NCBI GenBank assembly: GCA_936924235.1
Contig: CAKZHN010000566.1
Span: 1-24,163 of the forward strand
Origin: an uncultured Rhodoplanes sp.
GTDB lineage: Bacteria > Pseudomonadota > Alphaproteobacteria > Rhizobiales > Xanthobacteraceae
DNA: 24,163 bases
Reading direction: 5' to 3'
Shown here: in pieces, positions 1-6,960 of the stretch
Layout: every line of letters begins with the position of its first letter
How positions within the stretch are numbered: the first letter of the stretch is position 1
Notes under the pieces: model-generated
What the model saw: only the letters and a program-made list of their open reading frames with translations
Databases searched by the model: none
What the model was told of the DNA's origin: nothing
Position numbers and translations under genes: made by a program

Positions 1-1
1 C

Positions 2-181
2 TCATGGACGGAAACTTGGATTCTTGGGGAGCTTGGCGAGCTTGTGCCGGAGCTTCGCAAGGAGACGACGCCCGCGACGTGTCCGAAGTGCGGAGCCGCC
101 GCCGGGTCCGAATACGCCACAACGACGTGCGGTTACTTCCATACGTCGAATTCATGCCCCATGCGCCGGAGCACGATTTGA
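2..181 (+). CDS. 3' end of a zinc-ribbon protein (partial)
   Basis: An open frame enters from the left edge and ends at TGA 179-181. The visible 59 residues contain a CPKCG knuckle followed by TTCGYFH and a later Cys-Pro, a plausible zinc-binding arrangement, after a Glu/Leu-rich helix. The N-terminus is outside the window, so neither full length nor function can be judged. The stop codon overlaps the proposed TTG start of the next gene (TTGA), and that gene in turn overlaps the integrase, so the three look like one operon. Short zinc-ribbon proteins are common upstream of integrases in proteobacterial prophages, but I do not recognise this family. Confidence 0.5.
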   Translation, partial: SWTETWILGELGELVPELRKETTPATCPKCGAAAGSEYATTTCGYFHTSNSCPMRRSTI

Positions 182-354
182 CGAAACCCGCCGCCGCCAC
201 ACAAGCGCAAGTGAAGCGCAACATTCGGGCCGCCCTTGCGGCCGGATGCCGCGTCCGTGGCATTGCTCCGGACGGCACCGTGCTATTGGCGGACGGAGAG
301 GAGCCGGTTAGCGTTGAGCCACCGGCCCCGGAGCCGGGGGAGTGGGACGATTGA
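178..354 (+). CDS. Small orphan protein upstream of integrase
   Basis: This encodes 58 aa. I chose the TTG at 178 because it overlaps the previous stop as TTGA and has GGAG (168-171) six bases upstream; the in-frame ATGs at 154 and 4 lie inside the preceding reading frame and have no better ribosome binding site. An Ala/Arg-rich helix (KRNIRAALAAG) leads into a short beta-rich part (CRVRGIAPDGTVLL) and an acidic, proline-rich tail. This shape is common in small phage proteins encoded just before tyrosine integrases. No enzymatic motif or complete DNA-binding domain is visible. The role is unknown; an integrase accessory or excisionase-like function is only a guess. Confidence 0.6.
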   Translation: MTKPAAATQAQVKRNIRAALAAGCRVRGIAPDGTVLLADGEEPVSVEPPAPEPGEWDD

Positions 355-1457
355 AGCTCGGTTTTGCGTACTTCGTTGAGGAGCCGAACCGACACGGCAC
401 CCCTCGCCGCTACGTGCGGCGCAACGGCAAACGAATCCGGATCACGGAAGACTTCGACCCGACGCCCGGCGCAAAGCAATCCGCCGCGTGGACGAAGGCT
501 TACGCCGCCGCGCTTGAGGCGACAGCCACGCCAGCGCCACGGAAGCCGACGACGGAGCGCACCACGGACAGCAAGCCGAAGGCGGGCACGTTTGGAGCGC
601 TCGCCACGGCCTACTTCGACTCGGGCGAATTCAAGTCACTTGACGCGGACTCGCAACGCGTCCGGCGCGGCATAATCACGAGTTGCCTCAAGCAAACGAA
701 CAAGAACGAAGCCATGGAGCATTGCCCCGTGGACAAGCTCACAGCCGCGAAGATTCGCGCGCTCCGTGACGCCAAGCGCTCCACGCCCGGCGCGGCGAAC
801 AACCGGAAAAAGTATCTGTCCGCAATGTTCTCTTGGGCCGTCGAAGGCGGGCACATGGCCGCCAACCCGTGCCGCGACGTGAAGAAGGTACGTTACGCCA
901 CGGACGGCTTCCACACTTGGACCGTGGAGGAAGTGCGCCAGTATTGCGAGCACCACAAAGTCGGCTCCAAGGCGCGGCTCGCGCTGGCGCTCTTGCTGTT
1001 TACCGGCGTGCGCCGCTCCGACGTTGTGAGGCTTGGCAAGCCCCAAGAGAACGGCGACGGGACCGCGCTTCGCTTCGTCGTGCGGAAGACGCGTTGGCGC
1101 AAGGCCCGCGTCACGGAGAAGCCGATTCTTCCCGTGCTCCGCCTTGTGCTCGATAGCTCGCCGCTTGGGCGCTTCACCTATTTGGAGACGGAGCACGGCC
1201 GCGCGTTCAAGTCGTCCAATAGCTTCGGAAACAAAATGCGCGAGTGGTGCGACCAAGCGAAGCTTCCGCATTGCTCCGCGCACGGCCTCCGCAAAGCCGG
1301 AGCGACCATTGCGGCGGAGAACGGCGCGACCGTGAATCAACTTATGGCCCTGTACGATTGGGAGACGGCCGCGCAAGCGATCAAATACACCCAAGCCGCC
1401 GACCGTAAGCGGCTCGCCGCGTCGGCCGCGCCGCTCCTCATGTTCGCCGGAGCCTAA
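351..1457 (+). CDS. Tyrosine-family site-specific integrase
   Basis: This is a phage or island integrase of 368 aa, which cuts and rejoins attachment sites through a covalent 3'-phosphotyrosine. I start at TTG 351, which overlaps the previous stop (TTGA) and sits 8 bases after GGGGGAG (336-342); a GTG at 342 would bury that site. The N-terminal 40 residues form a basic arm-type DNA-binding region (RHGTPRRYVRRNGKR). A core-binding helical domain follows at about 75-180 and the catalytic domain after 190. Catalytic residues are visible: Arg in TGVRRSDVV (about 221), Lys in VVRKTR (about 246), the HGLR box (about 311-314), Trp of YDWET (about 337) and the nucleophile in IKYTQ (about 346). The gene points at tRNA-Tyr, 2.2 kb away, the likely attachment gene. 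Specificity is inferred. Confidence 0.93.
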   Translation: MKLGFAYFVEEPNRHGTPRRYVRRNGKRIRITEDFDPTPGAKQSAAWTKAYAAALEATATPAPRKPTTERTTDSKPKAGTFGALATAYFDSGEFKSLDADSQRVRRGIITSCLKQTNKNEAMEHCPVDKLTAAKIRALRDAKRSTPGAANNRKKYLSAMFSWAVEGGHMAANPCRDVKKVRYATDGFHTWTVEEVRQYCEHHKVGSKARLALALLLFTGVRRSDVVRLGKPQENGDGTALRFVVRKTRWRKARVTEKPILPVLRLVLDSSPLGRFTYLETEHGRAFKSSNSFGNKMREWCDQAKLPHCSAHGLRKAGATIAAENGATVNQLMALYDWETAAQAIKYTQAADRKRLAASAAPLLMFAGA

Positions 1458-1705
1458 TCGTCCTTCCGAATTCCTACGCGTAAAGCAAAACCGCCGCTCT
1501 TTGCTCTGACAAAGGGCGTGAGTGGATCGTTTTTCATGCTACGTGAAAGCGCCGCATGAAGCGTCTTGGCTGGCGTCTTCCCTTTTGTGTAGAGCTTCCC
1601 CCGCCGCACCCCCCAATTAACAATTTCCGTGCTGGTCATTGGCCGTTGCGTCGCCTCAATCGCGATCACCGCAAGGTCTAGGAAGCTTCCGCCGTGTCTT
1701 GCCAT
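1454..1705 (-). CDS. Stand-alone HARE-HTH winged-helix protein
   Basis: This 83-aa protein consists almost entirely of one HARE-HTH domain (named for HB1, ASXL and restriction endonucleases). The diagnostic features are present in order: SFLDLAVIAIEATQRPMTST, EIVNWGVRRGKLYTKGKTP, a KTLHAALSRSM helix, then the F-V-R-x-x-x-GGFALR hairpin. In bacteria this domain is usually fused to restriction enzymes or other nucleases and has been proposed by comparative genomics to sense modified DNA. Here it is free-standing beside a restriction gene, in the place where a controller protein often sits. Its stop overlaps the integrase stop by 4 bp (convergent). Its ATG has no clear Shine-Dalgarno sequence. 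It is divergent from the endonuclease across 76 bp holding an inverted repeat. A regulatory role is inferred. Confidence 0.8.
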   Translation of the reverse strand: MARHGGSFLDLAVIAIEATQRPMTSTEIVNWGVRRGKLYTKGKTPAKTLHAALSRSMKNDPLTPFVRAKSGGFALRVGIRKDD

Positions 1706-1714
1706 GGCTTTGGG

Positions 1715-1758
1715 TCTCGTAAGGCGATGTTAACCAAACTCCCTCACAGTTTACGAGA
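1715..1758. promoter_or_regulatory. Inverted repeat in divergent promoter (candidate operator)
   Basis: TCTCGTAA (1715-1722) and its exact reverse complement TTACGAGA (1751-1758) lie 28 bp apart between the HARE-HTH start (1705) and the endonuclease start (1782). Both arms carry a TTTG a few bases outside, with one gap. Centre-to-centre spacing is 36 bp, so a dimer or pair of dimers could bridge the promoter. The placement suits a shared operator, for example a C-box-like control site of the restriction cassette. Which protein binds is unknown. No convincing -35/-10 pair was recognised. Confidence 0.4.
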
Positions 1759-1781
1759 TTTCAAATGAACAAGCTCTTGAT

Positions 1782-2519
1782 ATGGCCGCTCCCGTTGATC
1801 CAAAAATCCGCGCAATTGCCGAAAAGGTCATTGCGGAAGGCAAGAACAAGCGTGCGATTGCCGTCCTGAAAGTCTTGTTGGACAAGGGCACGATTTCAAC
1901 GGACGACTTGCAAGATTTGGGATACCAGCACCCGCCGCGCGCCGTTGGCGACGTGCGAGACGCAGGCATTCCAATTATCACGGGAAGCGAAACTTCTCAG
2001 AAGACCGGACGGCGCATGGCCGTCTATACATTTGGCGATGCTTCGCACATTCAGGAAGGCAGGATTGGCGGACGCTCCGCGTTGCCGAAGGCTTTCAAGG
2101 CTGCGCTCATTCAGCGCTACGGCTCCATTGATTGCATTACGGGAGCGAAGCTAGACGAGCGCGTTTTGCAAATCGACCACCGGATTCCATACCGCATTTC
2201 CGGAGACGCGGGATTGGAAGACCATGACGTTGAGAGTTACATGCTTCTTGACGCGTCGTCGCAGCGCGCGAAGTCGTGGACGTGCGAGAACTGCCCCAAC
2301 ATGAAGGCGCGAGACGCTTCCGTGTGCAAAACGTGCTATTGGGCTTCTCCGGAAGATTACAAGCACGTCGCCACGGAGCAAATCCGGCGCACGGATATAG
2401 CGTGGCAAGGCAAAGACGTTTCCGTGCATGATCGGTTGAAGCGCCAAGCGGACAAGGACGGAAGCACCGTTGCGGAGTTAATTCGTTCGCTTGCCCGTCA
2501 GAAAACCAAGGAGCCTTGA
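1782..2519 (+). CDS. HNH-family type II restriction endonuclease
   Basis: A protein of 245 aa. The N-terminal part (about 8-90) looks like a winged-helix DNA-reading domain (RAIAVLKVLLDKGTISTDDL, then GYQHPPRAVGDVRDAGIPI). An HNH nuclease follows: ITGAKL at 119-124, the metal-site Asp-His in QIDHRIPY (132-133), and the third motif around LLDASSQRAKSW (155-166). A CxxC...CxxC zinc site (Cys 168, 171, 182, 185) is built into CENCPNM and CKTCYWASPE. This layout is typical of stand-alone HNH restriction enzymes and I expect double-strand cleavage at a short site. The adjacent D12-class adenine methyltransferase, with its 3' end overlapping by 22 bp, is the expected partner. The recognition sequence cannot be read from the protein. 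Codon use is less GC-rich than the core genes, in keeping with transfer. Confidence 0.82.
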   Translation: MAAPVDPKIRAIAEKVIAEGKNKRAIAVLKVLLDKGTISTDDLQDLGYQHPPRAVGDVRDAGIPIITGSETSQKTGRRMAVYTFGDASHIQEGRIGGRSALPKAFKAALIQRYGSIDCITGAKLDERVLQIDHRIPYRISGDAGLEDHDVESYMLLDASSQRAKSWTCENCPNMKARDASVCKTCYWASPEDYKHVATEQIRRTDIAWQGKDVSVHDRLKRQADKDGSTVAELIRSLARQKTKEP

Positions 2520-3403
2520 AGCTCTTTGCCCGGCAAACGTAGCACCGCTGCTTGCGGCTCTCCGAGGCCCGGCGACAGATAAAGGCTTTCAACCGTTTCT
2601 TCCTTGCGACCAACAAGCGTTGCTTGCGAGGAAACGCCCGCATGAAGCAAGAGTCTTGTAAGCCCCAATTCTTCGGGCAGCGGCGGGCCGTATTCTTTGC
2701 CGCCGGTCATGCCGTCGTAAGAAAGCGCAAAACGAAGCTCGCGTTTTCTAAGGTCTTGAAGCCCCGCAACTAGCCGCTCACTCAACATTTGATGGGCATA
2801 GCGCTTATCACGGCCGATGGACGTTCCGAGATATGGAGGGTCCATGTAAATGAAATCTGTCATTGCGGCGTCGGCCGTGGTTTCAAGCCAATCTCCCACG
2901 CGAACTTCCGCGCGCCCTTTGAGCAACATAGAAGCTCCCGCAATCGCGAGCTTCATTTTGTCCGGCCGCATTCCGAGTCGTCGCTTATCAACCGATTGCG
3001 TGAACGTTCCCGCACCATTGAAGCGGACGGCGTTCTTTACGCAACGACAAATCAAATAGAGAAGGTCAACCGGATCGCGGGTTGAATTGTAACGCTCGCG
3101 GACCTTGTTGAAGTAATCGAGATTTTCCGGCTTTTGTCCGCTCCAAATCTCTTCGTAACGTGCCGCCGTGCTCTCCGGGTTTTCAATGATTGCCTGCCAA
3201 AGACGCGAAATCGGCTCTAGCGAGTCCGCGATCACGAAACGCTTGGCCGCTTTCTTGTGAGCCGCCCAAAGCGTCATTGCGGCCGATCCGGCGAAAGGCT
3301 CAAACCACGTTGTTATTCCGGCCGGAACGTATGGGGCGATGAGCGGCGCGAGTGCGCGCTTGCTACCTTGATACGGAATGGGGTGCGGGAGTCGAGAAGC
3401 CAA
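2498..3403 (-). CDS. D12-class (Dam-like) DNA N6-adenine methyltransferase
   Basis: An alpha-class adenine methylase of 301 aa using S-adenosylmethionine. Motifs occur in the order expected for the D12/Dam family: PIPYQGSKR (9-16, motif X), FEPFAGSAAM (34-43, motif I, AdoMet site), RFNGAGTF (127-134), then the catalytic MDPPYLG (DPPY at 188-191). It most likely protects the host from the convergent HNH endonuclease. The start is TTG at 3401-3403, which places the family's N-terminal Tyr-Gln-Gly-Ser-Lys correctly; an upstream ATG is out of frame. A weak GGA lies about 8 bases upstream. Its coding end overlaps the endonuclease gene by 22 bp, so the two transcripts are antisense to each other. 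The gene lies between the integrase and tRNA-Tyr, at the element edge. Confidence 0.9.
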   Translation of the reverse strand: MASRLPHPIPYQGSKRALAPLIAPYVPAGITTWFEPFAGSAAMTLWAAHKKAAKRFVIADSLEPISRLWQAIIENPESTAARYEEIWSGQKPENLDYFNKVRERYNSTRDPVDLLYLICRCVKNAVRFNGAGTFTQSVDKRRLGMRPDKMKLAIAGASMLLKGRAEVRVGDWLETTADAAMTDFIYMDPPYLGTSIGRDKRYAHQMLSERLVAGLQDLRKRELRFALSYDGMTGGKEYGPPLPEELGLTRLLLHAGVSSQATLVGRKEETVESLYLSPGLGEPQAAVLRLPGKELQGSLVF

Positions 3404-3545
3404 TTTGTGATTCCATTGTCGAGAGTTCTATTAAGTCACGACGCCTGAGAATGACCACCCCGGAACCGAACGGTATCCTCAAGAAGATCGTCGCGGAGCG
3501 CATGGCTTTAGCGCGCTAGGATCGCCGCCCATTGGTTGAATCGAC

Positions 3546-3578
3546 GCCGCCGGGACATGCGCCCGGCGGCTTCGTTTT
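3546..3578 (+). terminator. Hairpin with short T-run
   Basis: A perfect 9-bp stem, GCCGCCGGG (3546-3554) with CCCGGCGGC (3562-3570) and a 7-base loop, is followed by TTCGTTTT. It looks like a rightward intrinsic terminator, but no convincing gene ends just before it; only a 22-codon ATG frame (3451-3519) does. It may be left over from the locus before insertion or insulate the element edge from the tRNA region. Confidence 0.5.
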
Positions 3579-3600
3579 GGAGCGCCAGCGGGCCGGGTTT

Positions 3601-3646
3601 TGTCTCACCCTGCCTGCGAGAACGAATGTTCTCTTGTCTCACCCTG
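3601..3646. repeat. Direct repeat bracketing a palindrome
   Basis: TGTCTCACCCTG occurs at 3601-3612 and again at 3635-3646. Between the copies is the inverted repeat GAGAACGAATGTTCTC (3618-3633; 6-bp arms, 4-base centre). The unit lies 35 bp from the 3' end of tRNA-Tyr, in the position where arm-type integrase sites would lie. It could also be an ordinary extragenic repeat. No function is shown by the sequence. Confidence 0.5.
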
Positions 3647-3680
3647 TAACGCGTTGATTTTGTGCGGCAAAAAATCGGGA

Positions 3681-3766
3681 TGGTGGGAGAGGTAGGACTC
3701 GAACCTACGAAGCCGTAAAGCAGCGGATTTACAGTCCGCCCCCTTTGCCACTCGGGACACTCTCCC
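3681..3766 (-). tRNA. tRNA-Tyr(GUA)
   Basis: This is a complete 86-nt class II tRNA read on the minus strand. The acceptor GGGAGAG (3766-3760) pairs with CTCTCCC before an encoded CCA (3683-3681). The anticodon arm is GGCGGACTGTAAATCCGC with anticodon GTA; a long variable arm follows, and the T-loop GGTTCGAGTCC is intact. The 3' end faces region A, so this is the probable attachment gene of the integrase-bearing element. In many alphaproteobacteria this tRNA sits divergent from rlmB, as here, and is followed by tRNA-Gly and tuf, which are absent on the left. Confidence 0.97.
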
Positions 3767-4013
3767 AAACCGTCACACCGCAGTGATCCCAAAGGACAAA
3801 CGGGAAAAGCCCCAGTCCGGTGAACAAGTCCGGCGAAACGCCGGGCTTTATGGTCACCCCGGGGGGCGAAGTCAAGGAAGCCGCACGTTTGGTGCCATAC
3901 TTTCGGGGCGCCCGAAGGCCTTGGCCGGATTGCAGGAAATCGCGCCGGCCGATATCGGTCGGAACCTGCGGCGGCCACGGCAACCCACGGCGGACAGGAC
4001 CGTTACTCAACCG

Positions 4014-4874
4014 ATGCCCAAACCCGAACACCCGAAATCCGAGCGCCCGGGCGGCCGGACGCGGCCGGTAACCAAAGCCGGAACCAAACCCGGCACGACC
4101 CATGAGCAGGCCGAGCGCCGCGAGCGCTTCGAGCGCGCCCGCCGGGACAGCCTGAAGCCGTCCGACGACACCGCGGTGCTCTACGGCTGGCACTCCGTGA
4201 CGGCGGCGCTCGCCAACCCGGCGCGGCAGCTCCGCAAGTTTCTCGCCACCGACAACGCCGCCCGGCGCCTCGCCGAGGAGCAGATCGTGTTCGCGCGGGC
4301 GCCCGAGATCGTGCGGCCCGACGCGATTGCGGCGCGGTTGCCGCCCGACGCCGTGCATCAGGGCCTTTATCTCGAGGCCGATCCCCTGCCCTCGCCGGAG
4401 ATCGCCGAGCTCGCCGCCCCCGGCTGCGTGCTGGTGCTCGACCAGATCACCGATCCCCATAACGTCGGCGCGATCTTCCGCTCGGCTGCCGCTTTCGCCG
4501 CGACCGCGATCGTGACCACGGCGCGCCACAGCCCGGAGGCGACCGGCGTGCTCGCCAAGGCGGCGTCCGGCGCGCTCGAGCATGTGCCGCTGGTCACCGT
4601 GCAGAACCTCGCCAGGGCGCTCGCGGAATTGAAGGAGCGCGGCTTCCTGGTGATCGGACTCGATTCCAGCGGCGACGAGGATCTCGCGGCGCTTGCGCTG
4701 CGCGCCCCGCTCGCGCTGGTGCTCGGCGCCGAGGGCAAGGGGCTGCGGCAGCTCACCCGCGACACCTGCGACCACGTCGCGCGCCTCGACCTTCCCGGGG
4801 CGATCCAGAGCCTCAACGTCTCGAACGCGGCCGCGCTCGCGCTCTACGTCGCGCACACGAAGCTGAAGGGCTGA
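4014..4874 (+). CDS. rlmB: 23S rRNA 2'-O-ribose methyltransferase, SpoU/TrmH family
   Basis: A 286-aa SpoU-family methyltransferase; members of the RlmB group methylate the ribose of a guanosine in 23S rRNA (G2251 in E. coli) using AdoMet in a trefoil-knot fold. A basic, disordered N-terminus (1-50) precedes the substrate-binding domain (LYGWHSVTAALANP, about 56-69). The three SpoU motifs follow: DPHNVGAIFRSA (147-158; Asn150, Arg156), LVLGAEGKGL (235-244) and QSLNVSNAAALALY (265-278). I chose ATG 4014; upstream codons back to 3783 are open but low-complexity and unlike the family. The 247 bp between tRNA-Tyr and this start show no other gene. Assignment to RlmB rather than a tRNA SpoU enzyme rests on the N-terminal domain and context. 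Confidence 0.88.
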   Translation: MPKPEHPKSERPGGRTRPVTKAGTKPGTTHEQAERRERFERARRDSLKPSDDTAVLYGWHSVTAALANPARQLRKFLATDNAARRLAEEQIVFARAPEIVRPDAIAARLPPDAVHQGLYLEADPLPSPEIAELAAPGCVLVLDQITDPHNVGAIFRSAAAFAATAIVTTARHSPEATGVLAKAASGALEHVPLVTVQNLARALAELKERGFLVIGLDSSGDEDLAALALRAPLALVLGAEGKGLRQLTRDTCDHVARLDLPGAIQSLNVSNAAALALYVAHTKLKG

Positions 4875-4879
4875 GACGA

Positions 4880-4928
4880 GGGCATGATCCCGAAAAGTAT
4901 GAAGCGGTTTTCGGAAAAGATCATGCCC
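4880..4928. repeat. Rhizobiales-type extragenic palindrome
   Basis: GGGCATGATC (4880-4889) and its reverse complement GATCATGCCC (4919-4928) enclose CCGAAAAGTATGAAGCGG followed by a TTTTCGG half that pairs back on CCGAAAA. This arrangement (gcatgatc, ccgaaaa, tgaagcgg, ttttcgg, gatcatgc) is a widely dispersed intergenic repeat in Bradyrhizobium and other Rhizobiales. It lies between convergent rlmB and the next gene and may act as a bidirectional terminator or mRNA-end stabiliser. Confidence 0.8.
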
Positions 4929-4936
4929 AAGCAAGA

Positions 4937-5983
4937 CTAGTACGGCTCGATCCTGATGATCTTGGCGTTCGGCGCCGTCACATAGCCTGGCGCAGTCGGA
5001 TAGTTGCGATACGTGCCATAGGGCCGGTAACCGCCCTCGCCGTACGGATGATAGCTGTAGGCGGTGCAGCGATAGGCCTTGCGGCCGAGATCGCGGCTGT
5101 CGATCTGGCAGAGCTTCCACGCCGGATCAGGCCGCAGGTTCGGATAGACCGTGACGAGGCCGTCGCTGGTCTGCACCTCGCCCGGCACCTCGATGACCGC
5201 GGCGCCCGCAGTCGTCTGACGCGGCACGTCGATCGACACCGGCCGCGGCGGCGGACCATAAGGCTCGACCTCGACGCGCGCGGTCTGCGCCGGAGCCGGC
5301 ACCGGCGCCGCGATCGGCGCGCGATCCACGTAAGCGGCAGCTGGCGGCACGCTGCGCGCCGGACGCACGGGAAGCGGCTGGGCGACCGGCGGCTGCGGCC
5401 GCTCGGCATATTGCGGAACGATCTTGACCCGCGGCTCGTCGCGACGCGACCGCGCATCGTCATAACGTGGCGCATATTTCGGTTGCGCGACCTGTGGCGG
5501 CGCCCGGTACGGCGCAGGCTCGGTGACAACGCGCGGCAGTGCCTCCGGCTCGGACTTCACCACTGCGGGCGGGATAGCCGCGGGCGGCGGGATGTAAGGC
5601 TGAAGCTTCGTCGTGACCGCAGGCGGCAGCCGCGGCTCGGGCTTGTTGTCGGGCTTGTACTCGACCTTGGGCTCGGGCTTCGGCTCGGCCTTCTCGGCGA
5701 CCTGCGGCGGCGGAGCAACCGGCTCCGGCTTGGCCACGACCGGCTCGGGCGCCACCACATCGGGAACTGCGACGCTGGCCGCGGATGCGTTGGCCGCGGA
5801 TGCAGCAGCGGCGGCTGCTTCCGGCGCGGCTTTCGCCTGCGGCGCGGCCGGCTCTGCGGCCTGCGCCTCGACGGCCTCCTGCGCGCGGCAGGAGTCCTCG
5901 AAGCACTCGCGGTCGGCTGCGGCGTGCGTTGCGATCAGAGTGGCGGATGCGGCCAGCGCGAAAAACGTGATGCGGCGGGACAT
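4937..5983 (-). CDS. Secreted proline/alanine-rich protein of unknown function
   Basis: A 348-aa protein beginning with a signal peptide (MSRRITFFALAASATLIA, cleavage probably after AHAAA). Two cysteines follow (ECFEDSC), then a long Ala/Pro/Glu/Lys-rich low-complexity spacer (about 35-270) with many PEP, KPEP and PPA repeats, as in cell-envelope proteins that span the periplasm. The last 90 residues look folded: a short beta-rich part (VSIDVPRQT, VIEVPGEVQTSDGLVTVYPN) and a tail with two Cys (LCQIDSRDLGRKAYRC) and many Tyr-Pro pairs. I recognise no catalytic domain. A neighbouring secreted protein on the same strand begins with a similar MSRR-type signal, suggesting co-regulated envelope proteins. 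Confidence 0.75.
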   Translation of the reverse strand: MSRRITFFALAASATLIATHAAADRECFEDSCRAQEAVEAQAAEPAAPQAKAAPEAAAAAASAANASAASVAVPDVVAPEPVVAKPEPVAPPPQVAEKAEPKPEPKVEYKPDNKPEPRLPPAVTTKLQPYIPPPAAIPPAVVKSEPEALPRVVTEPAPYRAPPQVAQPKYAPRYDDARSRRDEPRVKIVPQYAERPQPPVAQPLPVRPARSVPPAAAYVDRAPIAAPVPAPAQTARVEVEPYGPPPRPVSIDVPRQTTAGAAVIEVPGEVQTSDGLVTVYPNLRPDPAWKLCQIDSRDLGRKAYRCTAYSYHPYGEGGYRPYGTYRNYPTAPGYVTAPNAKIIRIEPY

Positions 5984-6085
5984 GACGATCCCCGAAAGTT
6001 GTTACCGTTGTGCCGCATCATTTTGGCTCTTTTGGTCTCGCTTTGTTGTCCCGCGGTGGCCGCGCGGGCATTCCAGTGGATAACT

Positions 6086-6625
6086 CTAGTGGTGCCGGCG
6101 ACGTCCGCTCGGCGCGACGACGATTTCGGGCTGATAGAAGGTCGCGGGATCGGTGACGGTGGCGGGCACGCCGCTCTGATCGGACGAGCTGGACGAGTTC
6201 ATCTGCTGCGCCGGGGTCGACCGTTCGGACGGCGGCGGTGCGACGTCCGAGGACGACGACGACCAGTTGCGCGAGAACGTCTCGGCGGACTGCGGCCCTT
6301 CCGGCCCGTTGTCGACCTCGTTGCGGCCGCGCGGCGGCGGACGGCCGTAGCGCGGATGATACGAGCTGCGCTGCTGATAGACGGCGTTCGGCTGAATCGG
6401 CGAGCCGCCATAGACGGTGACCGTTCCATGACCCGGCCGCGCCAGGCCCCAGTCGCCTTCGACCACCGCATAGGATGCGTCGCGACCGTTGATCACAACC
6501 GGCACGCCCGGCCGGCTCGGGATCACGATCACCGGGCCTTCCTCGTCCGCATACGCGGGCGCCGCCGCAACGAATGCAGCAAGACCGGACAAAACAGCTA
6601 AGCCTAATGCAAACCGACGCGACAT
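6086..6625 (-). CDS. Small secreted protein of unknown function
   Basis: A 179-aa protein with a clear signal peptide (MSRRFALGLAVLSGLAAFVA, cleavage near AYADE). The mature part opens with a short hydrophobic beta-like segment (GPVIVIPSRPGVPVVINGRD) and VTVYGGSPIQPN, then becomes Ser/Pro/Arg-rich with two runs of five serines, and ends in a basic GRRRHH tail. No cysteines and no catalytic motif are visible. It is probably a periplasmic or surface protein conserved in relatives, but the function is unknown. It lies 102 bp upstream of the longer proline-rich secreted gene on the same strand. Confidence 0.72.
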   Translation of the reverse strand: MSRRFALGLAVLSGLAAFVAAAPAYADEEGPVIVIPSRPGVPVVINGRDASYAVVEGDWGLARPGHGTVTVYGGSPIQPNAVYQQRSSYHPRYGRPPPRGRNEVDNGPEGPQSAETFSRNWSSSSSDVAPPPSERSTPAQQMNSSSSSDQSGVPATVTDPATFYQPEIVVAPSGRRRHH

Positions 6626-6960
6626 GGCCGCCCTCCGCGCAATGAACGTATTTTAGACGAACTGTTTCCGCCCGCCGGTGAATGCGATTGCGGAATTGCG
6701 CGGTATCATTAATCGCGCATTACCCACCGATCTTCGGGAAGCTTTAAGGTTAACGCGTGTGCGTTTAGCGCCCTGTTCCGCCGCTTATTGCGTTGCGGTT
6801 TGCAACCACAAACAGCCGGGCCCCTCACCTACGACTTTAGACGTAAGACATGATGAGAACAGACGCTCTATTAACCGCGTCGTATCCCTGTCATGGGGAG
6901 CCTCAGACGCTGGCGTGGGCGTCCCCGATAAACCGCAAGAGATCAGGGACAAGGGGCGCC
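6626..6960. other. Intergenic region between divergent genes
   Basis: This 335-bp stretch separates a leftward secreted-protein gene from the rightward transporter. It must hold both promoters, but I could not identify a convincing -35/-10 pair. It contains an AT-richer patch (6701-6760) and AAGGGG about 5 bases before the transporter ATG. No tRNA, repeat or credible small gene was seen. Confidence 0.5.

Noticed and set aside
3451..3519. A 22-codon ATG frame (MTTPEPNGILKKIVAERMALAR type) before the hairpin at 3546
   Set aside because: It is too short and has no strong ribosome binding site; the likeness to a TrpC start is superficial.
3618..3633. GAAC-N4-GTTC as a LexA (SOS) box
   Set aside because: The alphaproteobacterial box is the direct repeat GTTC-N7-GTTC; this form is that of Gram-positive bacteria and no SOS gene is adjacent.
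5048..6601. Long plus-strand frame opposite the two secreted-protein genes
   Set aside because: It is very Arg/Leu/Gly-rich, has no domain, and is a GC-rich shadow of two genes with proper signal peptides.
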